The notes under the pieces: model-generated
The model's input: the letters and a program-made list of their open reading frames with translations, nothing else
Databases searched by the model: none
What the model was told of the DNA's origin: nothing
Made by a program: the position numbers and the translations under genes
Shown here: one piece after another, positions 1 through 11,183 of the stretch
Numbering within the stretch: the first letter of the stretch is position 1
Layout: every line of letters begins with the position of its first letter
Assembly (NCBI GenBank): GCA_037833965.1
Contig: AP031355.1
Coordinates: forward strand, 14,781,501-14,845,500
DNA length: 64,000 nt
Source: Marchantia polymorpha subsp. ruderalis
Taxonomy: Eukaryota > Streptophyta > Marchantiopsida > Marchantiales > Marchantiaceae
Direction of reading: 5' to 3'

Positions 1-185
1 ACACTCAATCCTTACCTACAAGCACACGGATTGCTGACGTGGCACTATCAACTAACAAATCCACTCTGTACCTACCAAGTGCGCGGATCGTTGACATGGC
101 AGCTATGACTAGTGCACACTAAAGTATCTACATCAATATTCGGAGTAACCTCTACATTAGTTCTAACTAACTAAAGATGGTTACA
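1..185 (-). repeat. 3' LTR (partial) of a Ty3/gypsy element
   Basis: The minus strand begins TGTAACCATC at 185, directly after a polypurine tract, as expected for the start of a 3' LTR. A second copy of the same sequence lies at about 3107-3230 and also ends at the TGTAACC terminus. Inside the LTR a ~42-bp unit is present twice (about 13-54 and 69-111, core TGACRTGGCA), so the LTR carries its own tandem repeat. The window edge cuts the LTR, so its full length is unknown. Confidence 0.75.
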
Positions 186-187
186 AA

Positions 188-200
188 CCTCCCCCTTTTT
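188..200 (-). promoter_or_regulatory. Polypurine tract of the gypsy element
   Basis: Read on the minus strand this is AAAAAGGGGGAGG, two bases before the LTR start. It matches the plus-strand primer site of LTR retroelements. The stop codon of the integrase frame (199-201) overlaps it, so the pol frame runs right up to the LTR. Confidence 0.7.
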
Positions 201-1599
201 AAGATGCAACGTCCTCGTTGCACATACGTTCAAACTCCTGAACTATCAAATGTGCATTTGCTAAATTTTTAGCTGGTTCCCAAGTTGATTCATACGATGG
301 ATAGCCTTTCCATTGAATCAAATACTCTACTTTGGGATATTTATGACCTCGAATACGTTTCTTGAGTATCTTTTCTACCTCAAACTCCTCATGATCTGCT
401 ATCAAGGTTGGAAGAGTAGGTGGTGTTGGTTGGTTGGTGAATTGTTTTGGTCGTGGTACATGTTTTCGCAATCGTGACACATGAAATACTGGATTTATTT
501 TCATATGTGACGGAAGTTCCAACTTGTATGACACTTCACCAACACGCTTCAAAACCAAAAATGGACCAATGAACCTAGGGTTTAACTTTGGTGTTCCTAC
601 AAGAGACAAATTCGTTGTAGATAACCAAACATGATCTCCAACCTCAAAAATCACTTCTCTACGATGAGCATCGGCATGCTGCTTTTGCCGATTTTGAGCT
701 ATCACCAACTTCTCCTTGGCTTGATGTAGTCCTCGGTGAATATGCTCCACGAATTCGTTGACTGCTGCAACTTTGGTCGAAAACTCCTCTCCTTTCGGAA
801 GTCTCATCAAACTTGAAGGAGTTATCGGATAAGCTCCATACATAAGAAAAAATGGAAACGCTTTTGTGGATGCATTAACAGAATTGTTACATGCAAATTC
901 CACAAGTGGCAAAAGGTTGTCCCACTTTTCTTGCTCTTCTAATGTGAATGCTCGTAGTATATCCTCTATGGTTCTATTTGACCTCTTAGTTTGTCCATCA
1001 GTTTGAGGGTGATAGGCCGTTGACATTGCTAGTTTTGTTTTGAAAAAACTAAACAAAGTTTTCCAAAATAAACTAGTGAAGTGAGTACCTCTATCCGTGA
1101 TTAACACTTTGCTTAAGCCATGATTCACAAAAACTACATCTAGATACAATTGAGCTAGTTGTGGAGCTGTTACTGTTTTTGTGGTTGGCCTGATGTGAAT
1201 CATCTTGCTCAATTTGTCCACAAAAACCACCACTGAATCATGTCCTAACGAAGTCTTTGGTAACTCACATACAAGATCCATGGTGACATGTTCCCACCGC
1301 TGTTCAGGAATAGTAAGAGGCTGTAATAAACCCGCTGGTTTTTGATTACTTGCCTTGTTTTGTTGACAAGCAACACAACTTTGAACATAAGACTCCACAT
1401 CCTCACGTATTTTGGGCCAATAGTACACTCGTTGTATACTCTCCACGGTTTTCTCCACTCCCACATGACCTGCAATGGCTGTATCATGACTTTCTGCCAA
1501 AATCATTGTGCGCAAATCGTGATCTTGTGGAATCCATATACGCTGATTGTAAAACGCCAAACCTCGAGACTCTCTGCCTTTCCAATTTGTAGTGCTCAA
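199..1599 (-). pseudogene. Ty3/gypsy integrase with C-terminal chromodomain (chromovirus)
   Basis: A 466-codon open frame holds the 3' end of a gypsy pol. It starts with the HHCC zinc-binding region ([10 protein letters not shown] through CVACQQNK, residues ~38-81). The DDE core follows ([29 protein letters not shown]), and a chromodomain ends it ([19 protein letters not shown], ~residues 421-445). Chromodomains of this type steer chromoviruses to heterochromatin. The usual catalytic glutamate in TDGQTE reads lysine here (AAG for GAG), so the enzyme should be inactive. The reverse transcriptase and RNase H lie upstream at 1782-3100 in a different frame, separated by stops. Confidence 0.9.
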
Positions 1600-1781
1600 G
1601 TGATCTCTTCATCCTCCTTTGTGGCTTGTGACATCTTGCTCCACCAATCCGCCTGAATTTTCACTTCTGCAACATGATTCAAACAAGGCATGCGTGTGAG
1701 AGCATCTGCAAGTTGCTTCTTTCCCTCCACGTACACAATCTTCATGTTGAAGCGTTGACGCCACTCTGCCCATCGAATTTG

Positions 1782-2243
1782 TCATTTGGACAGATCCTTT
1801 TGAGTTTCCAAATAAACCAAGGGTTTATGATCAGTCTCCACCACAAACTCCTTATCACCCAAATAATGCTTCCAATGTTTGGTTGCCAACACGATAGCTA
1901 ACTCCTCCCGTTCTGTCGTGTGATAATTTTGTTCCGCCGCCACCAACTTTCGAGAATAGAAAGCAACTAGATGCCATCCATCCTCCCATTCTTGTTGAAG
2001 TATGCCACCTACTGTTGTACCTGATGCGTCAGTGGCCAACTTGATGGAACGGTTAGGATCATACCACTTGAGAATAGGTGCGTGTAACAAAGCATCTTTC
2101 AATTCTTGAAAAGCTAACTCTTGAGCTGTTACCCATCTCCATTTTTGACCTTTCCCTAACATGGAAGTCAAGGCTTGAGCTAGGCGAGCAAAACCTTTCA
2201 CAAATCTACGATAGAATCCAGTGAGCCCTAGAAAACTCTTCAA
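1782..2243 (-). pseudogene. Ty3/gypsy RNase H fragment
   Basis: The frame opens in the RT connection (MKSFLGLTGFYRRFVKGFA) and continues into the gypsy RNase H domain: ATDASGTTVGGIL, FYSRKLVAAEQNY, TTEREELAIV, VVETDHKPL. It ends at a TGA after DLSK, where related elements normally continue, so the frame is interrupted by a point mutation. It is in the same frame as the RT segment at 2274-2951 and separated from it by a TAG. Confidence 0.88.
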
Positions 2244-2273
2244 TTGAGTTTGATCCTCAGGTGCTATCCATTT

Positions 2274-3100
2274 CTAAATGGCATCTATCTTCTCACTCAT
2301 CACTTGGATTCCCGTAGTTGTAACTCTATGATCCAAGTAATCTACTTCTGACTTGCCAAATTCACATTTTGAAGCTTTGGCATACAATTGATTGTCTCTT
2401 AAAACTTGAAGTACCTCTCGTAAATGACTTCTATGATCACTCAAAGTTTTGCTATACACCAATATATCATCTAGGAAAACAATGACAGATTTATCTAGAT
2501 AAGGGCGAAAGATATTGTTCATCAATCCCATGAATGTAGCAGGTGCATTAGTGAGACCAAAAGGCATCACTAGATACTCAAAGTGTCCATACCTAGTACG
2601 AAAAGCTGTCTCGTGAACATCTTCATCTGCAATTCGAATTTGATTGTAGTCGCATCTCAAATCTAGCTTGGTGAAGTACTTCGCTCTTTGAAGTTGATCA
2701 AACAAATCATCCATACGAGGTAATGGATATTTGTTTTTCACCGTTTGCTGATTCAACCCGCGATAATTGATACATAGTCTCATGGATCCATCTTTCTTCT
2801 TCACAAAGAGTACTGGAGCTCCATCTAGTGAAACACTTGGTTGAATTAATCCCTTGCTCAACATCTCCTCCACTTGAGCTTTGCATTCTTCCAATTCGTT
2901 TGGAGCCAAACGATATGGAGCTTTGCAAGTTGGTGTACTTCCAGGTATCACCTCAATCTTGTGATCTACTCGCCTCTTTGGTGGTATTCCTGCAGGTAGA
3001 TCATCTGGAAAAACATCTTTATACTCTATAAAAATGTCGTTGAAGGACTCCGGGATGTAAGGTTTGTCCGTGGACCCAATATCTCTTATAAGTCCAAGGA
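2274..3100 (-). pseudogene. Ty3/gypsy reverse transcriptase fragment
   Basis: The frame covers the RT palm and fingers: [65 protein letters not shown], and an intact catalytic FLDD in [12 protein letters not shown]. Homology extends upstream to about 3100 ([16 protein letters not shown]) outside the longest open stretch. Protease and gag should follow further upstream, but the sequence runs straight into an LTR piece at ~3107, so the 5' half is deleted. Confidence 0.9.
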
Positions 3101-3106
3101 AACATA

Positions 3107-3230
3107 CACTGTGTACCTACTAAGTGTGCGGATCGCTGACGTGGCAGCTATGACTAGTGCACACTAACATATCTACATCAATATTTAGAGTAACCTCTAC
3201 TTTAGTTGTAACTAACTAAAGATGGTTACA
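3107..3230 (-). repeat. Second LTR piece of the gypsy element (5'-LTR remnant)
   Basis: About 124 bp match positions ~61-185 (shared GGATCG, GCAGCTATGACTAGTGCACA and the terminal TGTAACCATC), in the same orientation. It joins pol sequence at 3107 instead of a primer-binding site, so a deletion or recombination joined a truncated LTR to the RT region. The two copies differ at roughly a dozen positions, which suggests an old insertion. Confidence 0.75.
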
Positions 3231-4216
3231 ATAAGCCAAGTTTTTCTTCACAACGTGGCATTGATGCACCATTGGAAAAATAATAAAGCTTTTCAGCAAA
3301 AGAAATCAAAGATTTGGGATCAAGAATAGGCTCGGAAGATAGTACTGTCAACCGCCTTCAAAAAGATTTGGGATTCTCCATAAGCTCCTTTGTCAAGCAC
3401 TCTTACTTCCTCCTAAAAAAGCTTGTTTCTTAGACTTCACCAAATCCTTGTAAAGTTTCTTCATAATAAGTTGATTGTGAAGATCCAAGAATTTATGAAC
3501 TTATCTCGCCCTTGTTTGGTTGCAATCAAAGTCAAACCACCCATGGCAAGTAAAACCTCTAGCTCTTCGATTCTTATGTCTCAAAAAGAACTTAGAAGCG
3601 GAGTTTTTGAACAACTCGATTAGTTACAAGCTAGATGTATGTGGATCAAGACTCCAAGTAGTAAAAATCAAGAGGTCTTGTAAATGTTGACTATAAAATT
3701 ACCTTTTATTAGGATCTAAACAAAACTTGGGGAGAGTAGAAACATACTGAGATGTAGAGAGAGTAATTAACTTTGACAACAAAAGAGTAAATAAATGAGG
3801 AGTATGATCTGATTTTAGTTGAGACTCTAGAATATCAAATGTTGAGATAAATGAACTATTAGTGCCTTAAGACACATGATAATCAATAGTGGTAACGCCG
3901 ATAGAGGAAAAACATGTATTTGAGTGAGAGTTGGGAAAGAAAGAAACACCATTGAGAACTTTCAGATAACATGTGGCTCCAAAATTCAAGAAATGCTCAG
4001 TCAAATCATTTGTAGAAGTATCACAAGAAAACTCAAATCACAAACTATCGTTACTTTGTTCAACAAAGAGAAAAGATAAGGAATCATCAAATTGTGTAAA
4101 TTGAGTATAACCTATGCGGACATTAAAGTTTCAAACAAGAAATAATTCACATTTGTTTCAATATTTGAGATCGTCTCTTATGAGTCAATGAAATAGTTGA
4201 CTTTCATTGTAAATGA
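3231..4216. other. Degenerate retroelement DNA, including a possible copia protease remnant on the minus strand
   Basis: No intact gene. Around 3860-4000 the minus strand reads EHFLNFGATCYLKVLN, which resembles the copia protease active-site region (D[ST]GAT followed by an aliphatic residue), with the active-site aspartate changed. It is inverted relative to the copia remnant starting at 4330, so it belongs to another element or to a rearrangement. The remainder (3231-3860) has only short open stretches. Confidence 0.35.
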
Positions 4217-4329
4217 TTGTGGAATATATCGGCATGGATAATGATGCAAAGTAACAAATTGACAAGTAATTGTATGATACTCCAATCAATCCAAGACAAA
4301 ATCAATGATAATGTTTTCCAATATTCTGA

Positions 4330-4414
4330 TATGTCTCATGTATGGCATTCCAGATTAGGCCATATGAGTGATCGATACATGTCTCTTCTTGATGAGAAAA
4401 ATGTGTTTAGGTAA
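4330..4414 (+). pseudogene. Ty1/copia GAG-pre-integrase segment
   Basis: The plus strand reads VWHSRLGHMSDRYMSLLD, the HxRLGHxS signature of the copia GAG-pre-integrase domain. The frame stops at 4414. The next expected segment, the CxxC of the zinc finger, reappears only at ~6605, so about 2.2 kb of unrelated DNA has split the element. Confidence 0.8.
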
Positions 4415-4419
4415 AGGTG

Positions 4420-6590
4420 ATTGTAATGACAAATAAATACCAAAATGGAGCATAATGGTAAAGATCCGATTCCACGAGGATAAAAACAACACAAAGAGTA
4501 CCAATTGTCACGTTCTTAACAGTCTATTGAGGAGTTTGAATTCTCAGGCTACTATCACTCCTAGAAATACTGCAGGTGTTCGACTCGGAGGTCACTCGGA
4601 GCAAACACAATGCAGCGTAATACACACAAACACACTTGAAACAAGTAAATGCAAAACTCAGAGGTCGATCAGGACTTCAACTTAAGATTCAAGGGGGGAA
4701 ATTTCCCAAGAAGTACATTTAGAGTACCTGTAGCTAGCGGCCAATTACGAATTTGCTTAAATTCTGTCACTAGCCAGACGCTATTTCAAAACATTCAAAT
4801 TGGGGCTCCTACTTCGGATGCGGTATCTTCGTCAAACCGAAGTCACTCTTACGCGGTGAACAACACACTCAACTCACAAAACGCGCAGAGAATACACAAG
4901 TCAGAACTGAGAAAAACTAAATTGAGAAAAGACCCCCAAGACCAACGCCTTGAACTACTTTATTCCTAACTATCAAAAACTGTCATCTGCTGCGGTGCGA
5001 GCACCGAACAGGTACTACGCCTTTGGAATCGGCAGTTGCCGCTCCCTCTAACCTCCGCTCTAAACCTAATCTTTTCAAAACGCCTACTAATTCTACCTCT
5101 AACTTTGCTACCGCGTCTCGTAAGATACGATTCTAGCTTCTTGGACAGCCAACGGTGCCTTCGTCCGCTCCTCTTGATCAACTCGGCAGCACGATGTTCA
5201 ATTTTACGTAACCGAAGCCCGTTGTGAGGTTCGATTTGCCACAACGTATACCCATGCAAACATCGCTCCATTTGCGCAGTTAAGGCTTCACGCGTCTCTT
5301 TCGATAACTGCCGATTTCTCCCTTCGGCCTTCGTCACTTTTGCCTCCACCTCGCATAACTGCTCTTTGGCTTGCGACCTTTGCGTCCTCAACTCGCCACA
5401 CTGCGTTTCTAATCTCTTGATTAACTCAAGGTCCGCAATCCGCGCAGCTTCGTACTCGGATAACTTCTTCGCCGTCGCCGCCAACTCGGTTTGGTACTTT
5501 CGCTTCGCTTCTTCCGCGGCAGCCTACAATTCATCGACCTTTGAGTACTCAACGTCTTAAGGTCGCAACTTTCGCCTTTGACCAGAAAATCCGCGTCCAG
5601 TGAATACGATCTCCGCGCAGAGCTCTCTCGATGAACCCCACCTGCCAAGTCATCATGTAAGTGGGTCACTACGGCCGAAGGATTTGCATCAAAGCCATCG
5701 CGATGTTCCGCCGCATTCGATCCCGATACCATACTGTGCGGTATTCATTCTTCCAAGTGCGGGGATGCTTGAACAGGTCGACATAAGCTCTTTACTCTTC
5801 TCTCGTCACTCGAACACTCTCGCTATTCAATGTGGGATCGCCGTCGTTACCTGCGCATCGTCCCAAGATCTTCTTCTAGCCCCAGATTTCCCAAGTGTAT
5901 GGATGGACTCGATAGCCCGGCGGTTTTGGCAACCCATTGTTGTCCCATTTGTGTATGATTGCGTCGCTTGTTCAATTCCATCCCCACAATAAGAATTCCA
6001 TCTTCATCATGATCAAATCACGACGATAAGCCTGTAAGCCAACCTCGTGCACTCGTAGAGCGTGGAGTTCGATTGGCCGCGCCATCGCTTATTCTCGGTC
6101 TTCTCGTTCGCGCGCCTTTGTCTCGCGTCGATGTCTCAATGTGTTTGTGAAATGCGAGCGACGAGCATCCGACTCCTTGGGTAATCCACGCCGTCGCAAC
6201 GGTCTTCCATGCATGCTAATTGAAGGTGCCGCCATTCGAATTCTTTCCCGGGTGGCACTATCTTTTACGTATCCGGTACCCTTCACCGTTTCATGACCCT
6301 GAAGCTTCGATGTCCTCACGTACACCGGTTGAGTACCCTTCCCCCGAGTACCTGTCTAGGTACTCAAGTGAGGTAGTTCTTCACCTGTACTCACAGGTTC
6401 GGACCTCACCGCCCTCTTGAGGTCCAACGCAACGTCTGAGGTACCCTCCAGAGTACTACTACTACCTCATCTACACTGTTACGTTGCTATTCTACTCTAA
6501 TCTAATTATTTATATTCTCAAAGGTTAAAACCGACCGTAATTTTCCAACCTTTTATTCTAATTCCGAAAAAAAAACCAAAAAACTGACCT
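4420..6590 (-). mobile_element. Insertion that splits the copia element; GC-richer, carries coiled-coil frames
   Basis: This block is compositionally distinct (GC-richer) from the copia pieces on both sides, which fit together across it. It contains minus-strand coding-like frames at 4966-5484 and 5421-5732. Its right part (6100-6480) has another arginine-rich minus-strand frame and short direct repeats containing GAGTACC. TGTCACGTTC near 4507 and TGTTACGTTG near 6478 look similar, but clear long terminal repeats or target-site duplications were not found. A non-autonomous or gag-only retroelement is the best guess. Confidence 0.5.
4966..5484 (-). CDS. Coiled-coil protein frame, probably retroelement-derived
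   Basis: 172 codons. The first ~70 residues are heptad-rich and charged (KKLSEYEAARIADLELIKRL, QRSQAKEQLCEVEAKV), typical of a long coiled coil; the rest is basic. A second overlapping frame (5421-5732) continues the same kind of sequence upstream, so the original protein was longer and is now frameshifted near 5450-5530. I do not recognise a named family. Such coiled-coil proteins occur as gag-like products in plant repeats, but that link is inference. It lies antisense inside the block that interrupts the copia element. Confidence 0.35.
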   Translation of the reverse strand: MAATAKKLSEYEAARIADLELIKRLETQCGELRTQRSQAKEQLCEVEAKVTKAEGRNRQLSKETREALTAQMERCLHGYTLWQIEPHNGLRLRKIEHRAAELIKRSGRRHRWLSKKLESYLTRRGSKVRGRISRRFEKIRFRAEVRGSGNCRFQRRSTCSVLAPQQMTVFDS

Positions 6591-6604
6591 ATCACAGTGA
6601 CTTA

Positions 6605-7200
6605 TCATTTTGTGAACATTGCATCATGGAAAAACAACATAGGCAAGCTTTTGGAGTTGAAACTCATAGCTCCACGGAGATGCTGGAGTATGTACATAGT
6701 GACTTGTGGCGATACTCTTCTCTTGCCTCACTGTCTAGAAAGTTGTACTATGTCTCTTTTATAGATGATTACTCCAGATATGTGTGAATATATTTTTTAA
6801 CCCACAAGTCTGATGTGTTTTCAATCTTCGAAACTTGGCGCATACAAGTTGAGACTCAGACCAGACACAAGATGAAATATTTGAGATCAGATAATGGTGG
6901 CGAGTATACTAGTGAGAAATTTCAAAGGGATAAACAGAGGAGGGGATTACTCGTCATTCCACGACGGTTTATACTCCACAACAAAATGTTGTTTCCAAAC
7001 GACTCAATCAAACACTATTAGAGAAGGTGCGGAGCATGCTGAGTGAATCAGGTTTACCGGGGAAATTTTGGGCCGAAGCCGTCAACATCGCAATCTATTT
7101 GGTAAATCATTCTACTTCTAGTGCAACAAATTTCTCAACACCGTTTGAATTGAGGCATAAACGGATGGCAGATTATAGTCGTTTGAGAAGTTTTGGTTGA
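6605..7200 (+). pseudogene. Ty1/copia integrase, decayed
   Basis: The segment starts with FCEHCIMEKQHRQAF (end of the HHCC zinc finger) and continues with YVHSDLWR, FIDDYSRY and LRSDNGGEYTS, the first two catalytic aspartate regions of a copia integrase. A TGA follows SRYV at ~6785 and a frameshift follows GGEYTS. Later, shifted frames give SGLPGKFWAEAVNIAIYLVN and STPFELRH, the usual end of the core. It cannot encode an active enzyme. Confidence 0.88.
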
Positions 7201-8420
7201 AATGCTTATACTTTCATACCCAAAGAGCATAGGAAAAAATTTGATCCTACATCCAAGAAATGTGAGTTTCTTGGATATGCTAGTGGCGTGAAAGGCTACA
7301 AGCTATAGGATCCAGTTGCCCGTAAGGTGATTTTTGATAGAGATGTTTCTTTCAATGAGCCTAGCTTATTGAAAGAGGGGGAGTTTTTTCAAGCTTCTCA
7401 AACTGACAAGGGGAAATTTTTACTCACGGATGTTGTTGTGGGGAAGTTTGATCATTCTATCACTAATGAGCTGTCATATGAAGAAGCACCGATGCATGAG
7501 GAGCAAGTTCTTTAGTAACATGAACTACAGAAGCAAGCTATTGTTGATGAGCCTATTGCAACAATCTTAGATGAGAGAGATCAAATGGAAACGTCTACTA
7601 GGAGATCAAAACGTCCTAGTAAAGCTCTTGAGAGATTTGGTGTATAGGCCAACTCATTTATTCTCAAAGATCATGACTTTACTTTTGAAAATGAAGATGG
7701 TATGGCGTTGATTTTGGAAGAAGTTGAACCTTCTTGATACAAGGAAGTTCAAGCTTCAGTTAACAAGCTTGAGTAGAACGTTGGAGCGAGACATGAATTC
7801 ACTTATTGACAACCAGATTTGGAAGTTGGTTGAGCTTCCTGAAAATCAGCCATTGATTAACTCCAAGTGAGTGTACAAGTTGAAAGACAATCCAGCAGTG
7901 ATGAGGCGAGAATCTTCAAAGCCAGGTTGGTGGCTAAAGGTTTCACACAAAAGAAGTATGTGGATAATAACGAGGTTTTTTTGCCTGTAGCAAAGTATGC
8001 TACAATTTGTCTGGTATGTGCACTGGCCGCAATATTCAGTCTTGTTATGGACTAGATGGATATGGTCATAGTCTTTCTTTTTGAATATTTAGAGAAGTAG
8101 ATCTAATTATTTAGAGTAGTAGATCTACATGAGACAACCAATTGGCTTTGAGGTCAAAGGTCAAAAGAATTTGGTTTGTAGATTGATGAAATCACTGCAT
8201 GGATTGAAGCAAGCTCCTATGCAGTGAAATACACGTTTTGATGAGTTTATGAAGGCACAAGGTTTTTTACGAAGCGTGTATGATCATTTTGTCTATATAA
8301 AGAAAGTGAATGATGAGAAGTTCAATCTCATCATTTTAGTACTATATGTTGAAAACATGCTTATCTTGGCAAAAACACCAATCCGATGTCGATGAATGCA
8401 AGAGTCAACTGAAGTCTGCT
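7200..8420 (+). pseudogene. Ty1/copia integrase C-terminus and reverse transcriptase, decayed
   Basis: Broken frames continue the copia polyprotein. KKCEFLGYASGVKGYK near 7260 is the usual post-integrase motif. A linker with TSTRRSKRPSKA follows, then RT pieces: FKARLVAKGFTQK at ~7915, QPIGFEVKGQKNLVCRLMKS near 8140, LHGLKQAP at ~8200 and the catalytic box at 8345-8356. That box reads YVEN instead of YVDD, so the polymerase is dead. Several stops and frameshifts interrupt it. RNase H and a 3' LTR were not found. Confidence 0.85.
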
Positions 8421-8479
8421 CCAAGATCGACACTCCAAGATGCTAAAAAATGTCACTTTTTCATGTATGAAACAAGTAA

Positions 8480-11058
8480 ATACACATGAACTTTCTAAAT
8501 TTTCCACAGAGTCTCTTTTCTACCTCTCTATATATTATATTTGAAAATTTATCATACTAACAAATGGTTATTTTTATATACTTTTACAAAGATAAATCAT
8601 AGTAAGTTTGACTAGTTACTAATATGCGACAACATGTCATTGATCTCATAAATCTTTGAGATGTTTATTAATACCTAGATTGAGATGATGACATGACATT
8701 TGTACTTTTCTGAATTTTAGAACCTCAATTTGTCACTAAGTTAACATTAAACTTAGTTTAGCCAATGAAGTGTCAATTACTTAGTAAAATAAATCAAAAC
8801 CAAACATGAAATCAAATGTTTTTTTTGTTGTAATCTAGACTTTTGTACAAAACAAAATAGAAATGCTCACTCAAATCTTCTAAAAATTCTCTAATAATTT
8901 TGCCAAATATAGATATTATAGCTAAACATAGTTATATCTTAATAAACTTAATTATAACTAGTTAGATTTAGTCATAATTAAATTAATCATGATTAACTTT
9001 TTGGTTACTTCTAGTTCTATTTCACTCATACAATAGTTGATCAAACAAATTGATATACCATCAATTTACATGCTTCTTATGTAAGAATTGAATGTGTTAG
9101 TTCATATGTTAATTGAGAACGACACGTCATCAATTTACGTGTTTATTAGATAAGGATTGAATGTGATAGTTAAGGTGTTAGTTGAAAACAACACATCAAC
9201 AATTTGTGTGTCCACTAAATATATACATTATGTCATCAATCCATTAGGAAAGTATTGGATGATAAAGATAAGATCTTATATTTGTGTATGTGTTTGAAGT
9301 ATTTATATGAGGAAGAGTAAATATATTCTTTAGAGTTTGTGTTTCAGCTTTATGTGAGCATCTCTCTAAATCCTAATGTTATATCATTATTGAACTATGT
9401 TCACAAAATCAACATAATTTTTATTGAAAAATCTACAAAATATTTATATGCGGTTAATTATTGTCAAGCTACGTTCACTACAAGAACAATATCTTTAGTG
9501 AAAAATCCATCAATTGTTCAATGCGATTCAAGTATTATTCTTTCATATGTATATATATATATATATATACAAGCTAGGAGAAATTCTAAGTTCAATTTAA
9601 CTATGATTAAGACTGAATTTAACTCTAACTCAAGTTTGATAGTTTAAAGTCTAATCCAAGAATCAAATTAATATTAACAAGTTAAAAATATATATAAACT
9701 ATATTTGTGTCATCAATCAATAATTTACAGTACTGTCAACAAATCATAATGAATTTTGATGAGTATTCAAAAAAAAATAAAAAATTGAATTTAACTCACA
9801 CTTATTACAACAACAACCTTTTTAGTATGCTTTTGACCACAAAAAAAATGACATTCACAAAAATATGCATTGTCAAAACTTAACACTAAATATGTGATCA
9901 ATATCAACATGAATACATTCATCAAATACAAACATTGGTAATTAAAAAGCTTAAATTGTATCACAAAGTATTTATGATAGTACTTTTGTATAGCGGACCT
10001 ATTTAACTAATCATGATTATACTAAATATCCGTTATCAAAACCTAAATTAGCTCATAACAATGTCATATATGGAAAATTTATAGTTTAATAACATAAATA
10101 AGTACAAATTAACCAAAAGTTGATAATGCTTATTATTTGTTTTTTAGCTTGTATTGGTTATACGGAAAAAATCTGTATTAAAAAAAACAACATATTAAAA
10201 ATCATTTAATTATTTTTTTTAAATTTATAAAATTTAATTTTAGAAGTAATTTATTGCATTTACTAAATATGTATGATGTTATTAAGTATAAATTTGACTT
10301 GATTTTATTGTATACGTGCTTTTTTTATTGGAAATTTTTTTATATCAAATAATAAATTTATTATGATAAGTTTAATCATGATTATGTGAAATAGTTTGAT
10401 TGATTGTGATTGAAAAATATTGTATAATATTTTTTAAACATTTTGTGAATGATTAAAAATTATTTATCTTCAACTTGCCACTTTTGCTGTTAGGTAGAAT
10501 GTACCTTCTTGCTTGTCTTCATGTATTTCTCGATCATATGAAAAAGTTGAGTGATATAAACTTGAATATATTTTTATATCAGAATTTGTATACGATCTTG
10601 TACTCAATACTCAACTTTTAATGGTTTGGCGATTATTCAAAGGAGACTTAAGCTTGAAATTTGATATTCTGACTTCGTTTTTCTACACAAAGGATAATAT
10701 GTACCACTTCTTCTTTCTCTATCTACATTTATTCAATCTTTTTTATATGTGATAACCACCTACAATTCAGCAATTTTTAACTCTCAATCATACCTAACGG
10801 CACTCCACACAAATTTGATTACATCAACCTTTTTATACATCATCATGCAGCAAAAAAAATATTTCTACTTGAAATCAGTAGCTTCATTTGCAACGCCTAT
10901 ACATTTTCATACTACATGTATGTGTCTTTATAGAGGGTTTGAAACATATTCGTGTGGTACTCATAGAGATGTATGACGAAAAGAGTAATGTTAATTCATT
11001 TGACATGAAAGTAATGTAATTTTTACCCTGATGATTAGACATTTTTTTATCAAAATAG
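8480..11058. other. AT-rich intergenic DNA, no gene seen
   Basis: Very AT-rich with only short chance frames. It contains a TA microsatellite at ~9548-9570 and loosely repeated phrases at 9050-9240 (variants of CATCAATTTACGTG followed by TAAGRATTGAATGTG), which look like an old short tandem repeat. No protein motif was recognised on either strand. Confidence 0.6.
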
Positions 11059-11183
11059 TATCAATTGCTCCAGTATTGCTACATGCGTCAACATTGATGA
11101 GAGCTATCACTGTAAATGTCCTGAATTCATGGAAGGCAATGGTCTAGATCCCCAGCTGTACGCTTGTGGTAACAATTGCCCTT
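11059..11183 (+). pseudogene. Orphan EGF-like domain exon
   Basis: The plus strand reads INCSSIATCVNIDESYHC followed by KCPEFMEGNGLD, a cysteine pattern (CxxxxxxC, then CxCP with a following GNG) typical of calcium-binding EGF domains of secreted proteins and receptors. It is bounded by a plausible acceptor (CAAAATAG at 11058) and a strong donor (GTAAGT at 11184). No neighbouring exon for a signal peptide, further EGF repeats or a kinase was found within several kilobases. It is either a stranded exon of a lost gene or part of a gene with introns too long to trace here. Confidence 0.55.
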
